A stretch of DNA of 64,000 bases from an uncultured Ruminiclostridium sp. GTDB taxonomy: Bacteria; Bacillota; Clostridia; Oscillospirales; Ruminococcaceae. The translations under genes and the position numbers were made by a program. The notes under the pieces are model-generated. The model saw only the letters and a program-made list of their open reading frames with translations, was not told the origin of the DNA and did no database searches. The stretch lies in the NCBI GenBank assembly GCA_947630175.1, contig CANRGJ010000002.1, positions 124,001-188,000 of the forward strand. The letters are read 5' to 3'. Below, one piece after another: positions 8,158 through 16,331 of this stretch (position 1 is its first letter; each line of letters starts with the position of its first letter).

Positions 8158-9528
8158 ATGAAAAAATTATTCTTTCTTTTCGGGCTGTGCTGTGCGGCGT
8201 TGATTTTCGGCGGAGCGTACGCTGGGGCGGAAGAAATAACGGCGGATTTCCCTGATCTTTCAGCGGAGCAGGCGGCTTTGCTCACCGACGGAGATTACAG
8301 TACGGTTTATCAAAGCGAAAAGCTGTCTTTGACAGTGAAAAGCGATGCTCCAATCAAGGCGGCTTATATCATATGGAACGAAGATCCTGCCGATTATACC
8401 GTTTCGGCGGGAGGGGAAAGCTTTTCCTTTGACGGAGAGATACTGCACAAGCTGATAATTTTTGAGAAAGCCGAGGAGGAATTCACGATAGACTGCCCTG
8501 AGGGCGGCAGTATCTGCGATATTTACGTTTTTGAAAGCACCGAGTTCCCTGATTTCGTTCAGCGGTGGGAGGAGCCGTGCAGGCAGGCGGATATGCTGAT
8601 ACTCGCAGCTCATGCGGACGATGAATTTCTGATGTTCGGCGGGACTATCCCCTACTATGCGGGAGAGCTGGGGCTGAAGGTGCAGGTGGCGTATATGACC
8701 ACGCATTTTGAAGAACAGCCCCGCCCGCACGAGCTTCTGGAGGGGCTGTGGGCGGCGGGAGTGAGGAATTATCCTGTTTTCGGTATAATTCCAGATATTC
8801 CATACAAGCCGATATGGACTCTGAGCGAGGCGAAAAGCATTTACGATTACGACAGCGTGCTGGAGTGGTTCACCGGGCAAATAAGGCGGTTCAAGCCCTC
8901 CGTCATAGTTACTCACGACAAGAACGGAGAATACGGCCACGGCGCACATAAAATGGCGGCGAGCATCGTTATGGACGCAGTGGAGATATCAAATGACCCT
9001 GAGCAGTTCCCTGCTTCGGCGGAAAAATTCGGTGTTTGGGACGTGCCGAAAACCTATCTTCATTTCTGGGAAGAAAACGCGATCACAATGGACTGGGAAA
9101 GGACTTTAGACAGCTTCGGCGGAATGACGGCGAAAGAGGCGGCGGAATACTGCTACGGCTTTCACAAGTCGCAGCACGTCTGGGGTTATTCGGTGAATTA
9201 TCTGGAGGACTGGGACTGTCGGCAATTCGGGCTGTACAGGACGCTGGTGGGCGCTGACGAAAAGGCGGATTTTATGGATCACGTAGAGCCGCTTCCTGAG
9301 GAAACCACCGTTCCCGAAACACGGCCGCCTGAAACGTCAGTCACTGAACAGCAGACTACAATTTCCGAAACAATGGTAACAACAGCAGAAGAAACCGCAC
9401 AGACAACTGCGGAGGAGGGCAATAAAACGGGACGCATACTTTTGTACGTGATCGTGGGGCTATTTGTTGTGATAATAATTATCGCATTTATCATAGTGGG
9501 GAGAAAGGACGTCAAAAGGCACAGATAG
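8158..9528 (+). CDS. Secreted, membrane-anchored PIG-L (LmbE-like) deacetylase
   Basis: The 456-residue protein has a signal peptide (about residues 1-24), an N-terminal beta-rich region, a PIG-L domain from about 145, a Thr/Glu-rich linker (about 378-420), and a C-terminal membrane helix with a KDVKRHR stop-transfer tail. The zinc site is visible as AHADDE (about 151-156) and HGAH (about 261-264). PIG-L enzymes remove N-acetyl groups from sugar-linked substrates. Here the enzyme would be displayed outside the cell, so a cell-wall or dietary glycan is a reasonable guess (inference). The GGAGG ribosome site is strong. Confidence 0.85.
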   Translation: MKKLFFLFGLCCAALIFGGAYAGAEEITADFPDLSAEQAALLTDGDYSTVYQSEKLSLTVKSDAPIKAAYIIWNEDPADYTVSAGGESFSFDGEILHKLIIFEKAEEEFTIDCPEGGSICDIYVFESTEFPDFVQRWEEPCRQADMLILAAHADDEFLMFGGTIPYYAGELGLKVQVAYMTTHFEEQPRPHELLEGLWAAGVRNYPVFGIIPDIPYKPIWTLSEAKSIYDYDSVLEWFTGQIRRFKPSVIVTHDKNGEYGHGAHKMAASIVMDAVEISNDPEQFPASAEKFGVWDVPKTYLHFWEENAITMDWERTLDSFGGMTAKEAAEYCYGFHKSQHVWGYSVNYLEDWDCRQFGLYRTLVGADEKADFMDHVEPLPEETTVPETRPPETSVTEQQTTISETMVTTAEETAQTTAEEGNKTGRILLYVIVGLFVVIIIIAFIIVGRKDVKRHR

Positions 9529-9550
9529 AGTTCATCGAATGTATAAAAAA

Positions 9551-9580
9551 TTGCCGATATTCCTTGCGGAGTATCGGCAA
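9551..9580. terminator. Bidirectional terminator between PIG-L gene and nrdD
   Basis: TTGCCGATAT and GTATCGGCAA form the stem, flanked by A-rich and T-rich runs, so it can serve both convergent genes. Confidence 0.8.
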
Positions 9581-9596
9581 AATTTATTTATTCGAT

Positions 9597-11855
9597 TTAC
9601 AGCTTTATTCTCTCAACTCTTTCGGTGGCGACGGCGTGTTCCTCTTCACGGCGTCCGCACTTGGGACAGATGTCCCCGATAATGCCTGTGTAGCCGCAGA
9701 TAGAGTCACGGTCGACGGGGTGGTTGATAGAGCCGTAGCCTATGCCGTTTTCTTTCATACAGCGTATTACCTGCTCGAAAGCGTCAAGGTTGTTCAGCGG
9801 GTCGCCGTCAAGCTCGATATAGCTGATGTGTCCCGCATTGGTGAGAGCGTGGTAGGGAGCCTCCAGCTTTATCTTGGAGAAAGCGTCGATGTGGTAGTAT
9901 ACGGGAATGTGGAAGGAGTTGGTGTAGTATTCCTTGTCGGTTATGCCCTTTATCTCACCGAAACGCTTTTTATCCTTTTTGATGAACGTTCCCGAAAGTC
10001 CCTCGGCGGGAGTTGCAAGCAGGGAGAAGTTCATTCCCGTCTTCTTGCTTTCCTCGTCCATACGCTGTCTCATTCTGGTGATTATGCGAAGACCAAGCTC
10101 CTGCGCCTCCTTGCTCTCGCCGTGATGAACGCCGATAAGCGCTATCAGGCACTCCGCAAGTCCGATAAAGCCCATGGAAAGAGTTCCGTGCTTGAGTATC
10201 TCGCCTACGGTGTCGTCTGCGCCCAGCTTTTCAGAATCTATCCACACGCCCTGTCCCATAAGGAATGGATAGTTGCGGACTTTCTTCTGAGCCTGAATTT
10301 TGTAGCGGTATTTAAGCTGTTCCACTACCAAATCCATTTTTTCTTCAAGCAACTCGAAGAAACGCACTACGTCATGCTCCGCAAGGATACCAAGGCGGGG
10401 CAGATTGATAGAGGTGAAGCTGAGATTTCCTCTGCCGCAGACTATCTCACGGCTTGGGTCATAAACGTTGCCGATAACACGGGTGCGGCAGCCCATATAT
10501 GCTATCTCGGTGCTGTAATCGCCGGGCTTGTAGTATTGCAGGTTATAGGGGGCGTCGATAAAGGAGAAGTTGGGGAACAGGCGCTTTGCGCTGACTCTGC
10601 ACGCCAGCTTGAAAAGCTGATAGTTGGGGTCGCCCTCGTTGTAGTTTACTCCCTCTTTTACTTTAAATATATGAATGGGGAAGATAGGAGTTTCGCCGTT
10701 GCCAAGTCCCGCTTCCTCCGCCAAGAGGATATTCTTGATGACCATTTGTCCCTCAAGGCTGGTATCAGTGCCATAGTTTATGGAGCTGAAAGGAGTCTGT
10801 GCGCCTGCACGGCTGTTCATAGTGTTAAGGTTGTGAACAAGGGCTTCCATCGCCTGATAGGTGGCTCTGTCAGTTTCCTTGAAGGTGAGCTTTTTGGTGT
10901 ACTGCTGAATGTTCTGCGCCAGCTTTTCGTCGCCCAGTATCTCGGTGAGGGCGGCTTTTTCCTTTGCTTCAAAAGCAGGGTCGCCTGCAAGGACTGGGAA
11001 AAGTCCCTCTTCGGCGAGAGCGTCCATATAGGCGTTTACCTTCTTTTCTATCTCGTCAGCCTCGGTACTGCCCGTTTTAAAGCCTATGCCTCTGATTATG
11101 TTCTTGCGGTAAAGCTGTTTGTAGCTTTTTTTAACGCCCTCCGCCATAGCGTAGTCGAAGTTGGGCAGGGACTGACCGCCGTGCTGGTCGTTCTGGTTGC
11201 TCTGTATTGCTATGCAGGCGAGAGCAGAGTAGCTGCCTATATTATTGGGCTCACGCAGATAGCCGTGTCCTGTGGAAAAACCGTTTTTGAACAGCTTTAT
11301 CAAATCTATCTGACAGCAGGTGGTGGTGAGGGTGAAAAAGTCAAGGTCGTGGATATGTATATCGCCGTCGATATGCGCCTTTGACTGCTCGGGAGGGAGA
11401 ACATACATCTCGTTGAACTGCTTTGCGCCCTCGGAGCCGTATTTCAGCATAGTTCCCATAGCGGTGTCGCCGTCGATGTTGGCGTTTTCACGCTTCATAT
11501 CGCTTTCCTTGGCGGGCTTGAAGGTTAGGTCCTCGTATATCTTCATCAGCGCCGTGTTCATCTCACGGATACGGGTCCTGTCTGCTCTGTAAAGGATATA
11601 CGCCTTTGCGGTGCGGGCGTGGCCGTTTTCTACAAGGACCTTTTCAACAGTGTCCTGGACCTGTTCTACTGTGGGGGGATTTGTGCTGTTGAAATTCTGC
11701 TTTTCCAGCATATCGCAGACCTTTTCCGCCAGCTCCGCCGCCGAGTCGTAGTCGTTTCCTCCTACTGCTCTCGCAGCCTTGTAAATAGCGTCGGCTATCT
11801 TGTCAACGCTGAATGGTACCGTTCTTCCGTCACGTTTTTGAATTTTTGTTATCAT
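9597..11855 (-). CDS. nrdD: Anaerobic (class III) ribonucleoside-triphosphate reductase, apparently without its glycyl-radical tail
   Basis: The 752-residue protein starts with an ATP-cone allosteric domain (residues 1-95, IQKRDGRTVPFSVDKI) and continues with the class III catalytic barrel. It contains HIDGDIHIHDLDFF, the ALACIAIQSNQND active-site region, and a C-terminal cysteine domain with Cys720, Cys730 and Cys733 (CGYTG, CPKCG). NrdD makes dNTPs anaerobically with a glycyl radical installed by NrdG. That radical glycine normally lies in an R-V-x-G-Y type motif shortly after this cysteine domain, but here the protein ends at VERIKL and a terminator follows at once. No nrdG is adjacent. 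The promoter carries NrdR boxes. Confidence 0.93.
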   Translation of the reverse strand: MITKIQKRDGRTVPFSVDKIADAIYKAARAVGGNDYDSAAELAEKVCDMLEKQNFNSTNPPTVEQVQDTVEKVLVENGHARTAKAYILYRADRTRIREMNTALMKIYEDLTFKPAKESDMKRENANIDGDTAMGTMLKYGSEGAKQFNEMYVLPPEQSKAHIDGDIHIHDLDFFTLTTTCCQIDLIKLFKNGFSTGHGYLREPNNIGSYSALACIAIQSNQNDQHGGQSLPNFDYAMAEGVKKSYKQLYRKNIIRGIGFKTGSTEADEIEKKVNAYMDALAEEGLFPVLAGDPAFEAKEKAALTEILGDEKLAQNIQQYTKKLTFKETDRATYQAMEALVHNLNTMNSRAGAQTPFSSINYGTDTSLEGQMVIKNILLAEEAGLGNGETPIFPIHIFKVKEGVNYNEGDPNYQLFKLACRVSAKRLFPNFSFIDAPYNLQYYKPGDYSTEIAYMGCRTRVIGNVYDPSREIVCGRGNLSFTSINLPRLGILAEHDVVRFFELLEEKMDLVVEQLKYRYKIQAQKKVRNYPFLMGQGVWIDSEKLGADDTVGEILKHGTLSMGFIGLAECLIALIGVHHGESKEAQELGLRIITRMRQRMDEESKKTGMNFSLLATPAEGLSGTFIKKDKKRFGEIKGITDKEYYTNSFHIPVYYHIDAFSKIKLEAPYHALTNAGHISYIELDGDPLNNLDAFEQVIRCMKENGIGYGSINHPVDRDSICGYTGIIGDICPKCGRREEEHAVATERVERIKL

Positions 11856-11889
11856 TCCGACTTCCTCTGCTTTCCTGTCTGATTATTTA

Positions 11890-11954
11890 ACACTACATAT
11901 TGTGCTTTAAAGTTTAGTAATATATATTATATTGCGTTTAAGGCGGTTTGTCAA
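11890..11954 (-). promoter_or_regulatory. nrdD promoter with two NrdR boxes
   Basis: TTGACA (11949-11954) and TATAAT (11926-11931) on the minus strand are 17 bp apart. Two sequences resembling the NrdR consensus ACACWATATATWGTGT lie at 11890-11905 (ACACTACATATTGTGC) and 11922-11937 (12 of 16 matches). Their starts are 32 bp apart, about three helical turns, as expected for cooperative NrdR binding. The second box covers the -10 element. Confidence 0.75.
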
Positions 11955-12039
11955 TACGTTTTGGAATTTATCCTTGTCTAAAATAAGGGCTGAATTTTGT
12001 ATATATTTTACAAATAAGGCACAATATGTTGCGGTAGGG

Positions 12040-12068
12040 TTGATTGGAAAAGGAAAAGATGATATAAT
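12040..12068 (+). promoter_or_regulatory. Promoter of the cytidine deaminase-like gene
   Basis: TTGATT, a 17-bp spacer and TATAAT, 34 bases before the start codon. Confidence 0.7.
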
Positions 12069-12101
12069 TGTAAAGCAGATAAAGGTGAAACGGAGATAAA
12101 A

Positions 12102-12512
12102 ATGGAAATATACGAGCTGAACGATATTGATAAAAAGCTGATAAAGCTGGGGCTGGAAGTGCTGGCAAAAAATTTTGATGACGGGGTGTATAATCACACG
12201 GTGGGGTGCGCTCTGCTGTGCAAAAACGGAAAAATCTACACGGGAGTGAACTGCGACGGGATACACGGCTCCTGCGCCGAATATATAACTATGGGAACGG
12301 CTATTTCTGCGGGCGAAAGAGAGTTTGAAACCATCGTCGCAGTACACGAAAAACAGCCTGACTACGTTATTTCTCCCTGCGGGAACTGTCGGCAGATGCT
12401 TTATGAATATTGCCCCGATATAAAGGTCATTGTCAATGACGGGAAAGGAAAACTGATAAAGGTCAGGGCAAGGGATCTGCTGCCGTTCGTGTGGGAGCCT
12501 GTGATATGCTGA
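12102..12512 (+). CDS. Cytidine deaminase-family protein, blasticidin-S-deaminase-like
   Basis: The 136-residue zinc hydrolase has the deaminase motifs C-A-E (HGSCAEYITMG) and P-C-x-x-C (SPCGNCRQ), which give the catalytic Glu and three Cys ligands. The C-terminal RDLLPFVWEP resembles the tail of blasticidin-S deaminase (RELLP-x-x-W) more than that of housekeeping Cdd. It may therefore deaminate cytidine or a cytosine-nucleoside antibiotic; the sequence alone does not decide. It is a single gene with its own promoter and terminator. Confidence 0.8.
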   Translation: MEIYELNDIDKKLIKLGLEVLAKNFDDGVYNHTVGCALLCKNGKIYTGVNCDGIHGSCAEYITMGTAISAGEREFETIVAVHEKQPDYVISPCGNCRQMLYEYCPDIKVIVNDGKGKLIKVRARDLLPFVWEPVIC

Positions 12513-12534
12513 TATTTTGACTGAAAATAAAAAG

Positions 12535-12573
12535 ACCGTCCTGCGCTAAGTCAGGACGGTTTTTTGTTTTTTT
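12535..12573 (+). terminator. Intrinsic terminator
   Basis: ACCGTCCTG and CAGGACGGT form the stem, followed by a long T run. It ends the deaminase gene and its reverse side may serve the convergent membrane protein gene. Confidence 0.88.
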
Positions 12574-12928
12574 ACTGAGGCAAGGCGGTGTAGTAATCCG
12601 CTAAAATTACTGCCGCTAAAATCACGTCAAAGGCGATACACCCCACCATATACGGCACTCGCGCCTTTCTTTTCTGGAGCAGGGTCGCCGCCAGAAAGCC
12701 TATCCAGGTGCAGGAGGCGATAAGGGCGGTCATTATTGCGATAACGGCGCCGATAAACCTGAATTCCACGTTCAGCATATATTCGCACACCATTCCCGCA
12801 AGACTGCTCACTACGGGCAGGACCATAAGGGGCAGTATAGCCATTGCCCACTTCCTGCGTTTTGCCCGCAAAAGCGCTAAGGCAGCAAAGATGAGCAGCA
12901 GAGTTATGATAACACATTCTCCCGTCAT
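12572..12928 (-). CDS. Hypothetical four-helix membrane protein
   Basis: The 118-residue protein consists of about four hydrophobic helices (about 5-20, 28-48, 58-82, 92-113) with a basic RAKRRKW loop after the first, which should face the cytoplasm. I do not recognise the family. GGAGGTAAG precedes the ATG. It lies 40 bases downstream of the DUF4358 lipoprotein gene on the same strand, so co-transcription is possible. Confidence 0.6.
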   Translation of the reverse strand: MTGECVIITLLLIFAALALLRAKRRKWAMAILPLMVLPVVSSLAGMVCEYMLNVEFRFIGAVIAIMTALIASCTWIGFLAATLLQKRKARVPYMVGCIAFDVILAAVILADYYTALPQ

Positions 12929-12968
12929 TTGCCTTACCTCCTGTCGATTACGATAACTGCGGCAAAAA

Positions 12969-13445
12969 TCAGCCGTTCAGCTTTCCGTCGATTATCTCCT
13001 GCGCCTTGTCATTGTCGGACAGGGCGATGTAAATTGCATAATTTCCCTTGGTGTAGACCTTTGCTCCCTCCAGCTTGTACATTTCTGCGGGGGTGTAGTC
13101 TGTGAACAGCTTTATCTGATCCTCAAGCCTGTCTTGCAGGGCCTCCTTTGCCTTGGCGGCGTCCTCGGAGGTCTTGCACTTGATAACCGCTACCGCGTCG
13201 GGATACGCGCCTGACGCACAAAGGCTGAAAGCGGCGCTTTCAACGGTATCTGCGTCGATGTGGCTGTCAAAGATGTCAAGACTGCTCTCGTCGTTTTCAA
13301 TGCCTGATGTGATGGGAACTTCGGCAATAACGGCTTTCACCGCATCGGAGGGGTCAATATCCGCCACCTGTTCTCCTCCTGACGCACAGCCTGCCAGCAA
13401 AGCGGCAGGGATAAGCGCCGCCGCAAGTATTTTCAGAATTTTCAT
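12969..13445 (-). CDS. DUF4358-type lipoprotein
   Basis: The start is MKILKILAAA, preceded by AAAGGAAAA; the frame extends further upstream without a ribosome site. A lipoprotein signal with lipobox LLAGC (Cys19) gives membrane anchoring. The mature protein alternates DPSDAVKAVIAEVP, SHIDADTVESAAF and KTSEDAAKAKEALQDRLEDQ, the pattern of DUF4358 lipoproteins. It follows an SGNH hydrolase gene by 37 bases; DUF4358 and SGNH/acyltransferase genes are often neighbours in Clostridia, suggesting a shared role in acyl modification of surface polymers (inference). Confidence 0.75.
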   Translation of the reverse strand: MKILKILAAALIPAALLAGCASGGEQVADIDPSDAVKAVIAEVPITSGIENDESSLDIFDSHIDADTVESAAFSLCASGAYPDAVAVIKCKTSEDAAKAKEALQDRLEDQIKLFTDYTPAEMYKLEGAKVYTKGNYAIYIALSDNDKAQEIIDGKLNG

Positions 13446-13482
13446 TTTATTTTTTCCTTTCTTTTTCCTTTTTATATTTATG

Positions 13483-14358
13483 TTACTGAGCGCACTGCTC
13501 AACATAATTCAACATTCTGATATATGCCGCGCTGAGGAAGTGAAGTCCGTCAGCCTCGGCGTAATTTGCGGAAAGATAGCCCGTTTCGTCCTGGAGCACG
13601 GAGCAAAGGTCGATATAGGTAAATCCGCCCTGCTGACACATTGATTTCAGCGCGCTGTTGTACGCCAAGACCTTGGTCATAGTCTCGTTCCCCTCCGCCT
13701 CGTGAACGGCGGTCACGGGAGGAATGGAGATAACGTATATCTTCGCCGTGGGGCAGGCGGTCTCAAGCTGAGCGATAAGCTCAACCAGCTTGTTGCACAT
13801 ATACTGTCCGTCAAGGAAAGCAAGACCGTTCGTTCCCAGCATAATGTAAATATTTCTGGGCTGGAGCAGCTGCGCCTTGCCCGCACAGGTAAGTCCGTCC
13901 TTCTCATAGGTCAGGGCGCTTTCGGGGTTGAGTCCCGTTTCCGCAAAGACGTTATCCTTGTCAAGGAAATTGTAAAGATAAAGTCCTGTGGAAATGCTGT
14001 CCCCTATAAACATATCGTCCTTGAAAAATTCCTTATTGTAATTAAGAGGATTTACGCTTTCTGACGGCGTGGTGGTAATATCGGAAACGGGGGCGTCCGT
14101 TCCGGTTGACGAAGAGTCTGATACGGGAGTATCGGTTTCGGAAGTATTCTGAGTGTTTGGTTCGGTGGGAGTCGTCGCCGAGGTCTCTCCGCTTTCGGTC
14201 ATCGTGGGGCTGAGAGAGCCGTCTCTGCCGTTGTCCACTTCCTCCTTCATATGCATATAAACGAGCACGATAAGGAGTATTATTATTCCCACTATAACTA
14301 TATTCAACGCAACTATCGCTACCGACAGCCCGTTCGCTTTCTTGTTTGTCCTTGCCAA
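13483..14358 (-). CDS. Membrane-anchored SGNH/GDSL hydrolase
   Basis: The 291-residue protein has one N-terminal transmembrane helix (about 10-36), a Ser/Thr-rich low-complexity linker (about 48-102), then an SGNH esterase domain. Visible blocks are FIGDSIS (nucleophile Ser), LGTNG (oxyanion Asn) and the catalytic ADGLHF. Such enzymes remove acetyl or other acyl groups from carbohydrates; the topology places it outside the cell. The start codon is TTG with GAGGAC upstream. It leads a short operon with the DUF4358 lipoprotein. Confidence 0.82.
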   Translation of the reverse strand: MARTNKKANGLSVAIVALNIVIVGIIILLIVLVYMHMKEEVDNGRDGSLSPTMTESGETSATTPTEPNTQNTSETDTPVSDSSSTGTDAPVSDITTTPSESVNPLNYNKEFFKDDMFIGDSISTGLYLYNFLDKDNVFAETGLNPESALTYEKDGLTCAGKAQLLQPRNIYIMLGTNGLAFLDGQYMCNKLVELIAQLETACPTAKIYVISIPPVTAVHEAEGNETMTKVLAYNSALKSMCQQGGFTYIDLCSVLQDETGYLSANYAEADGLHFLSAAYIRMLNYVEQCAQ

Positions 14359-14423
14359 TTATACGTCCTCTCAATCTCCTCCCTGCGGAGGGGGTGTAAA
14401 ATATCCTTGTGCACTTTTCGTCT

Positions 14424-14452
14424 ATTATACACTTATTTTCCGTTTTAGTCAA
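14424..14452 (-). promoter_or_regulatory. Promoter of the SGNH/DUF4358 operon
   Basis: Minus-strand TTGACT, 17-bp spacer, TATAAT, with the start codon about 65 bases downstream. Confidence 0.75.
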
Positions 14453-14531
14453 GAAGTGTGGAAAAATGTAACCAAATTGTAATAATTCAAGGCGCTTTGA
14501 AAAAAAGATGTGAAAAAATTTTGCTTTTCTC

Positions 14532-14560
14532 TTGACAAGCTAACATCAAAATAGTATAAT
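14532..14560 (+). promoter_or_regulatory. Consensus promoter of tRNA-Arg
   Basis: TTGACA and TATAAT, both perfect, are 17 bp apart and end 29 bases before the mature tRNA 5' end. Confidence 0.88.
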
Positions 14561-14589
14561 ATGTAAAGTGTTCTGCAAAAATGATATAT

Positions 14590-14666
14590 GCGCCAATAGC
14601 TCAGCTGGATAGAGTGACTGGCTACGAACCAGTAGGTCGGGGGTTCGAATCCCTCTTGGCGTGCCA
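14590..14666 (+). tRNA. tRNA-Arg (anticodon ACG)
   Basis: A complete cloverleaf can be drawn. The acceptor arms are GCGCCAA/TTGGCGT, the anticodon arm is ACTGG-CTACGAA-CCAGT with anticodon ACG, the T arm contains GGTTCGAATCC, and CCA is encoded. The A34 would be deaminated to inosine by TadA to read CGN codons. Confidence 0.97.
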
Positions 14667-14667
14667 A

Positions 14668-14714
14668 GTATTTAAGAGGCTGATAAACATTTTGTTTATC
14701 AGCCTCTTAAATAC
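14668..14714 (+). terminator. Long perfect hairpin after tRNA-Arg
   Basis: A 20-21-bp perfect inverted repeat (GTATTTAAGAGGCTGATAAA arms) starts right after CCA. There is no T run, so it may act in 3' end processing as much as in termination. Confidence 0.6.
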
Positions 14715-14779
14715 GTCCAACCCCGTTTGGATTGCCCTAAAGGCAATCCATTTTGCTTCGCAAAACCACGGGATTGGAC
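14715..14779 (-). repeat. Three-way-junction repeat (family 2, diverged copy)
   Basis: An outer stem (GTCCAACCCCGT with ACGGGATTGGAC) encloses two hairpins, TGGATTGCC-CTAA-GGCAATCCA and TTTTGC-TTC-GCAAAA. Read on the minus strand, the architecture and loops match the copies at 41540 and 50762, although the outer stem sequence is different. That is compensatory change supporting a conserved fold. Confidence 0.65.
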
Positions 14780-14867
14780 AGGTTGTGCGGTCAGGCGGGA
14801 GGTGCTTGTCGGTTGGCGAGGCGGACTCGGCTCTTTTCCTTGCACGTTTTTATGTAAGTATAATCAG

Positions 14868-14895
14868 AAAAAACTCCCTCGTTGAGGGAGTTTTA
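14868..14895 (-). terminator. Terminator of the TPR/DUF1266 gene
   Basis: AAAACTCCCTC and GAGGGAGTTTT form a perfect stem with A and T runs on both sides. Confidence 0.85.
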
Positions 14896-14900
14896 TTTTT

Positions 14901-16028
14901 TCACCAATGTAATTTAGGAAGTTCCACATAAAGCTCTAAAGCTGTTTTTGCTAAGTAGTCGATGGCGGAAATTAAGTTCATTCTTTCTGCTACGAACATA
15001 AAAAGCGATGCTCCGAAGGCGAGGGAGAGCATGTATTCCTCAAAGGAAGAAAAGCTTTCGCGGGCGAGATCGTGCAGATAAAGCATAGCTGCGGAATAAT
15101 CGGTGTTGGAAAGAATGTCGCAGGCGTACGCCAGACGGAGAAAGCCTACCTTTTCGCTAATGTCCCACGCAAGCAGGCCTGCCTTTGGCAGAAACTCGTT
15201 GAACACGCCGATAAATTCTCTGTAACAGCCGAAGAAATATTTATCCTCAAAAGGCATTCCGTCAATGTCGGATCTCGGCGTTCCTGCAATATAAGCGCGA
15301 ACCTCCTCGGCGATCGGATTTATGTTGCAGTAGGGTGAATTTTTGTAAAACTGCTTGAAGCTGTCGGAGTCGGTAATGCCAAAACGCCTTTTCAAGCCCT
15401 CAAAGCAAATCTCCTTCTCCCTGCCCTCGTATTTTCTGAAATAGGAAAAGCCCATCGCTTTTTCCTGACCCGGAATTACACGCATAGCAGGCAGGTAGCC
15501 AAGGTATAAGGTAAATTCCTGATCGTTCAGCTCTGTCTTATCAGGATTCTCTTCGCACTTTTTCCTTACGTCACTGTAAACCTTTTCAGAAAGGCTGCGC
15601 AGCTTTGCCAGATCATCTTTTATGTACTGACGGCAATCTTTTATTTCCTTCTCCAGGTCAAGACCAGAGGTATTGTCGGGGTCAGCGTTCAGCCCGCGGA
15701 AATACTCGATAATGGCAAGATGTTCCCTGTCCTCGCTGTAATGGATATAGCCACGCATATAGTGCATTTTGCAGACGTCGGCGGGAGTTGTGCAGAATGG
15801 CTCTATTTTTGCCAGCTCCTCCTGCGCCTTGTCTGTTTCTCCCAGATTGTTATAAGCGCTGATAAGTCTGAACCACAGCTTGTTGCTCCATTTCTCGCGG
15901 GGTATGTCCATAACCGTTTTGACGATATCGTCGTACTTGTCCTCGTCGTGCCATTTGTCCAGCTTGTTGTAGATCTTGCTGTCGGAAGCTACCTTTCCGT
16001 TTTCATCAAAAGTGATTTCATTAAACAT
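14901..16028 (-). CDS. TPR-like protein with C-terminal DUF1266-like domain
   Basis: The 375-residue soluble protein starts with two or three TPR-like helical pairs (about 45-125: LWFRLISAYNNLGETDKAQEEL, HYMRGYIHYSEDREHLAIIEY). It ends with a helical region containing AWDISEKVGFLRLAYACDIL, which resembles the AWD-x-x-R-x-x-x-x-x-R motif of DUF1266. These domains are common in Clostridia and may be protein-interaction modules; some sit in immunity-type neighbourhoods. No enzymatic motif is visible. It is monocistronic with a near-consensus promoter. Confidence 0.65.
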   Translation of the reverse strand: MFNEITFDENGKVASDSKIYNKLDKWHDEDKYDDIVKTVMDIPREKWSNKLWFRLISAYNNLGETDKAQEELAKIEPFCTTPADVCKMHYMRGYIHYSEDREHLAIIEYFRGLNADPDNTSGLDLEKEIKDCRQYIKDDLAKLRSLSEKVYSDVRKKCEENPDKTELNDQEFTLYLGYLPAMRVIPGQEKAMGFSYFRKYEGREKEICFEGLKRRFGITDSDSFKQFYKNSPYCNINPIAEEVRAYIAGTPRSDIDGMPFEDKYFFGCYREFIGVFNEFLPKAGLLAWDISEKVGFLRLAYACDILSNTDYSAAMLYLHDLARESFSSFEEYMLSLAFGASLFMFVAERMNLISAIDYLAKTALELYVELPKLHW

Positions 16029-16093
16029 ATTTTACCCTTTCCCGCAATATTTTTCGTTTTTCTTTATTTTGCTGCTTGGGAGCAACTATTGAA

Positions 16094-16122
16094 ATTATAT
16101 CATATTTTGCTTATTATATCAA
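16094..16122 (-). promoter_or_regulatory. Promoter of the TPR/DUF1266 gene
   Basis: Minus-strand TTGATA, 17-bp spacer, TATAAT. Confidence 0.75.
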
Positions 16123-16245
16123 GACTTTTAGCGTGTGAACAGAAGAATCGACTGTTGCTTACAGGTTTATCCCCGCTGTTTATGCAAGGTTATTCGGTAA
16201 GTCGGAAATTTTGCCCAAATTTCCACGAAAAATTTGCCAGACCTC

Positions 16246-16274
16246 TTGATTATTCGGAAAATTTTTAGTATAAT
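16246..16274 (+). promoter_or_regulatory. Promoter of gap
   Basis: TTGATT, 17-bp spacer, TATAAT, followed by an AGGAGG ribosome site before the ATG at 16332. Confidence 0.8.
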
Positions 16275-16331
16275 AGATACAGGATACAAATACTCAAGTA
16301 TCAAAATACAAAATTCAGGAGGAATATTCCA

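Noticed and set aside
9564-11384. 606-codon open frame on the plus strand
   Set aside because: It is antisense to nrdD, whose motifs are unmistakable; the frame is a by-product of nrdD codon use and has no family resemblance.
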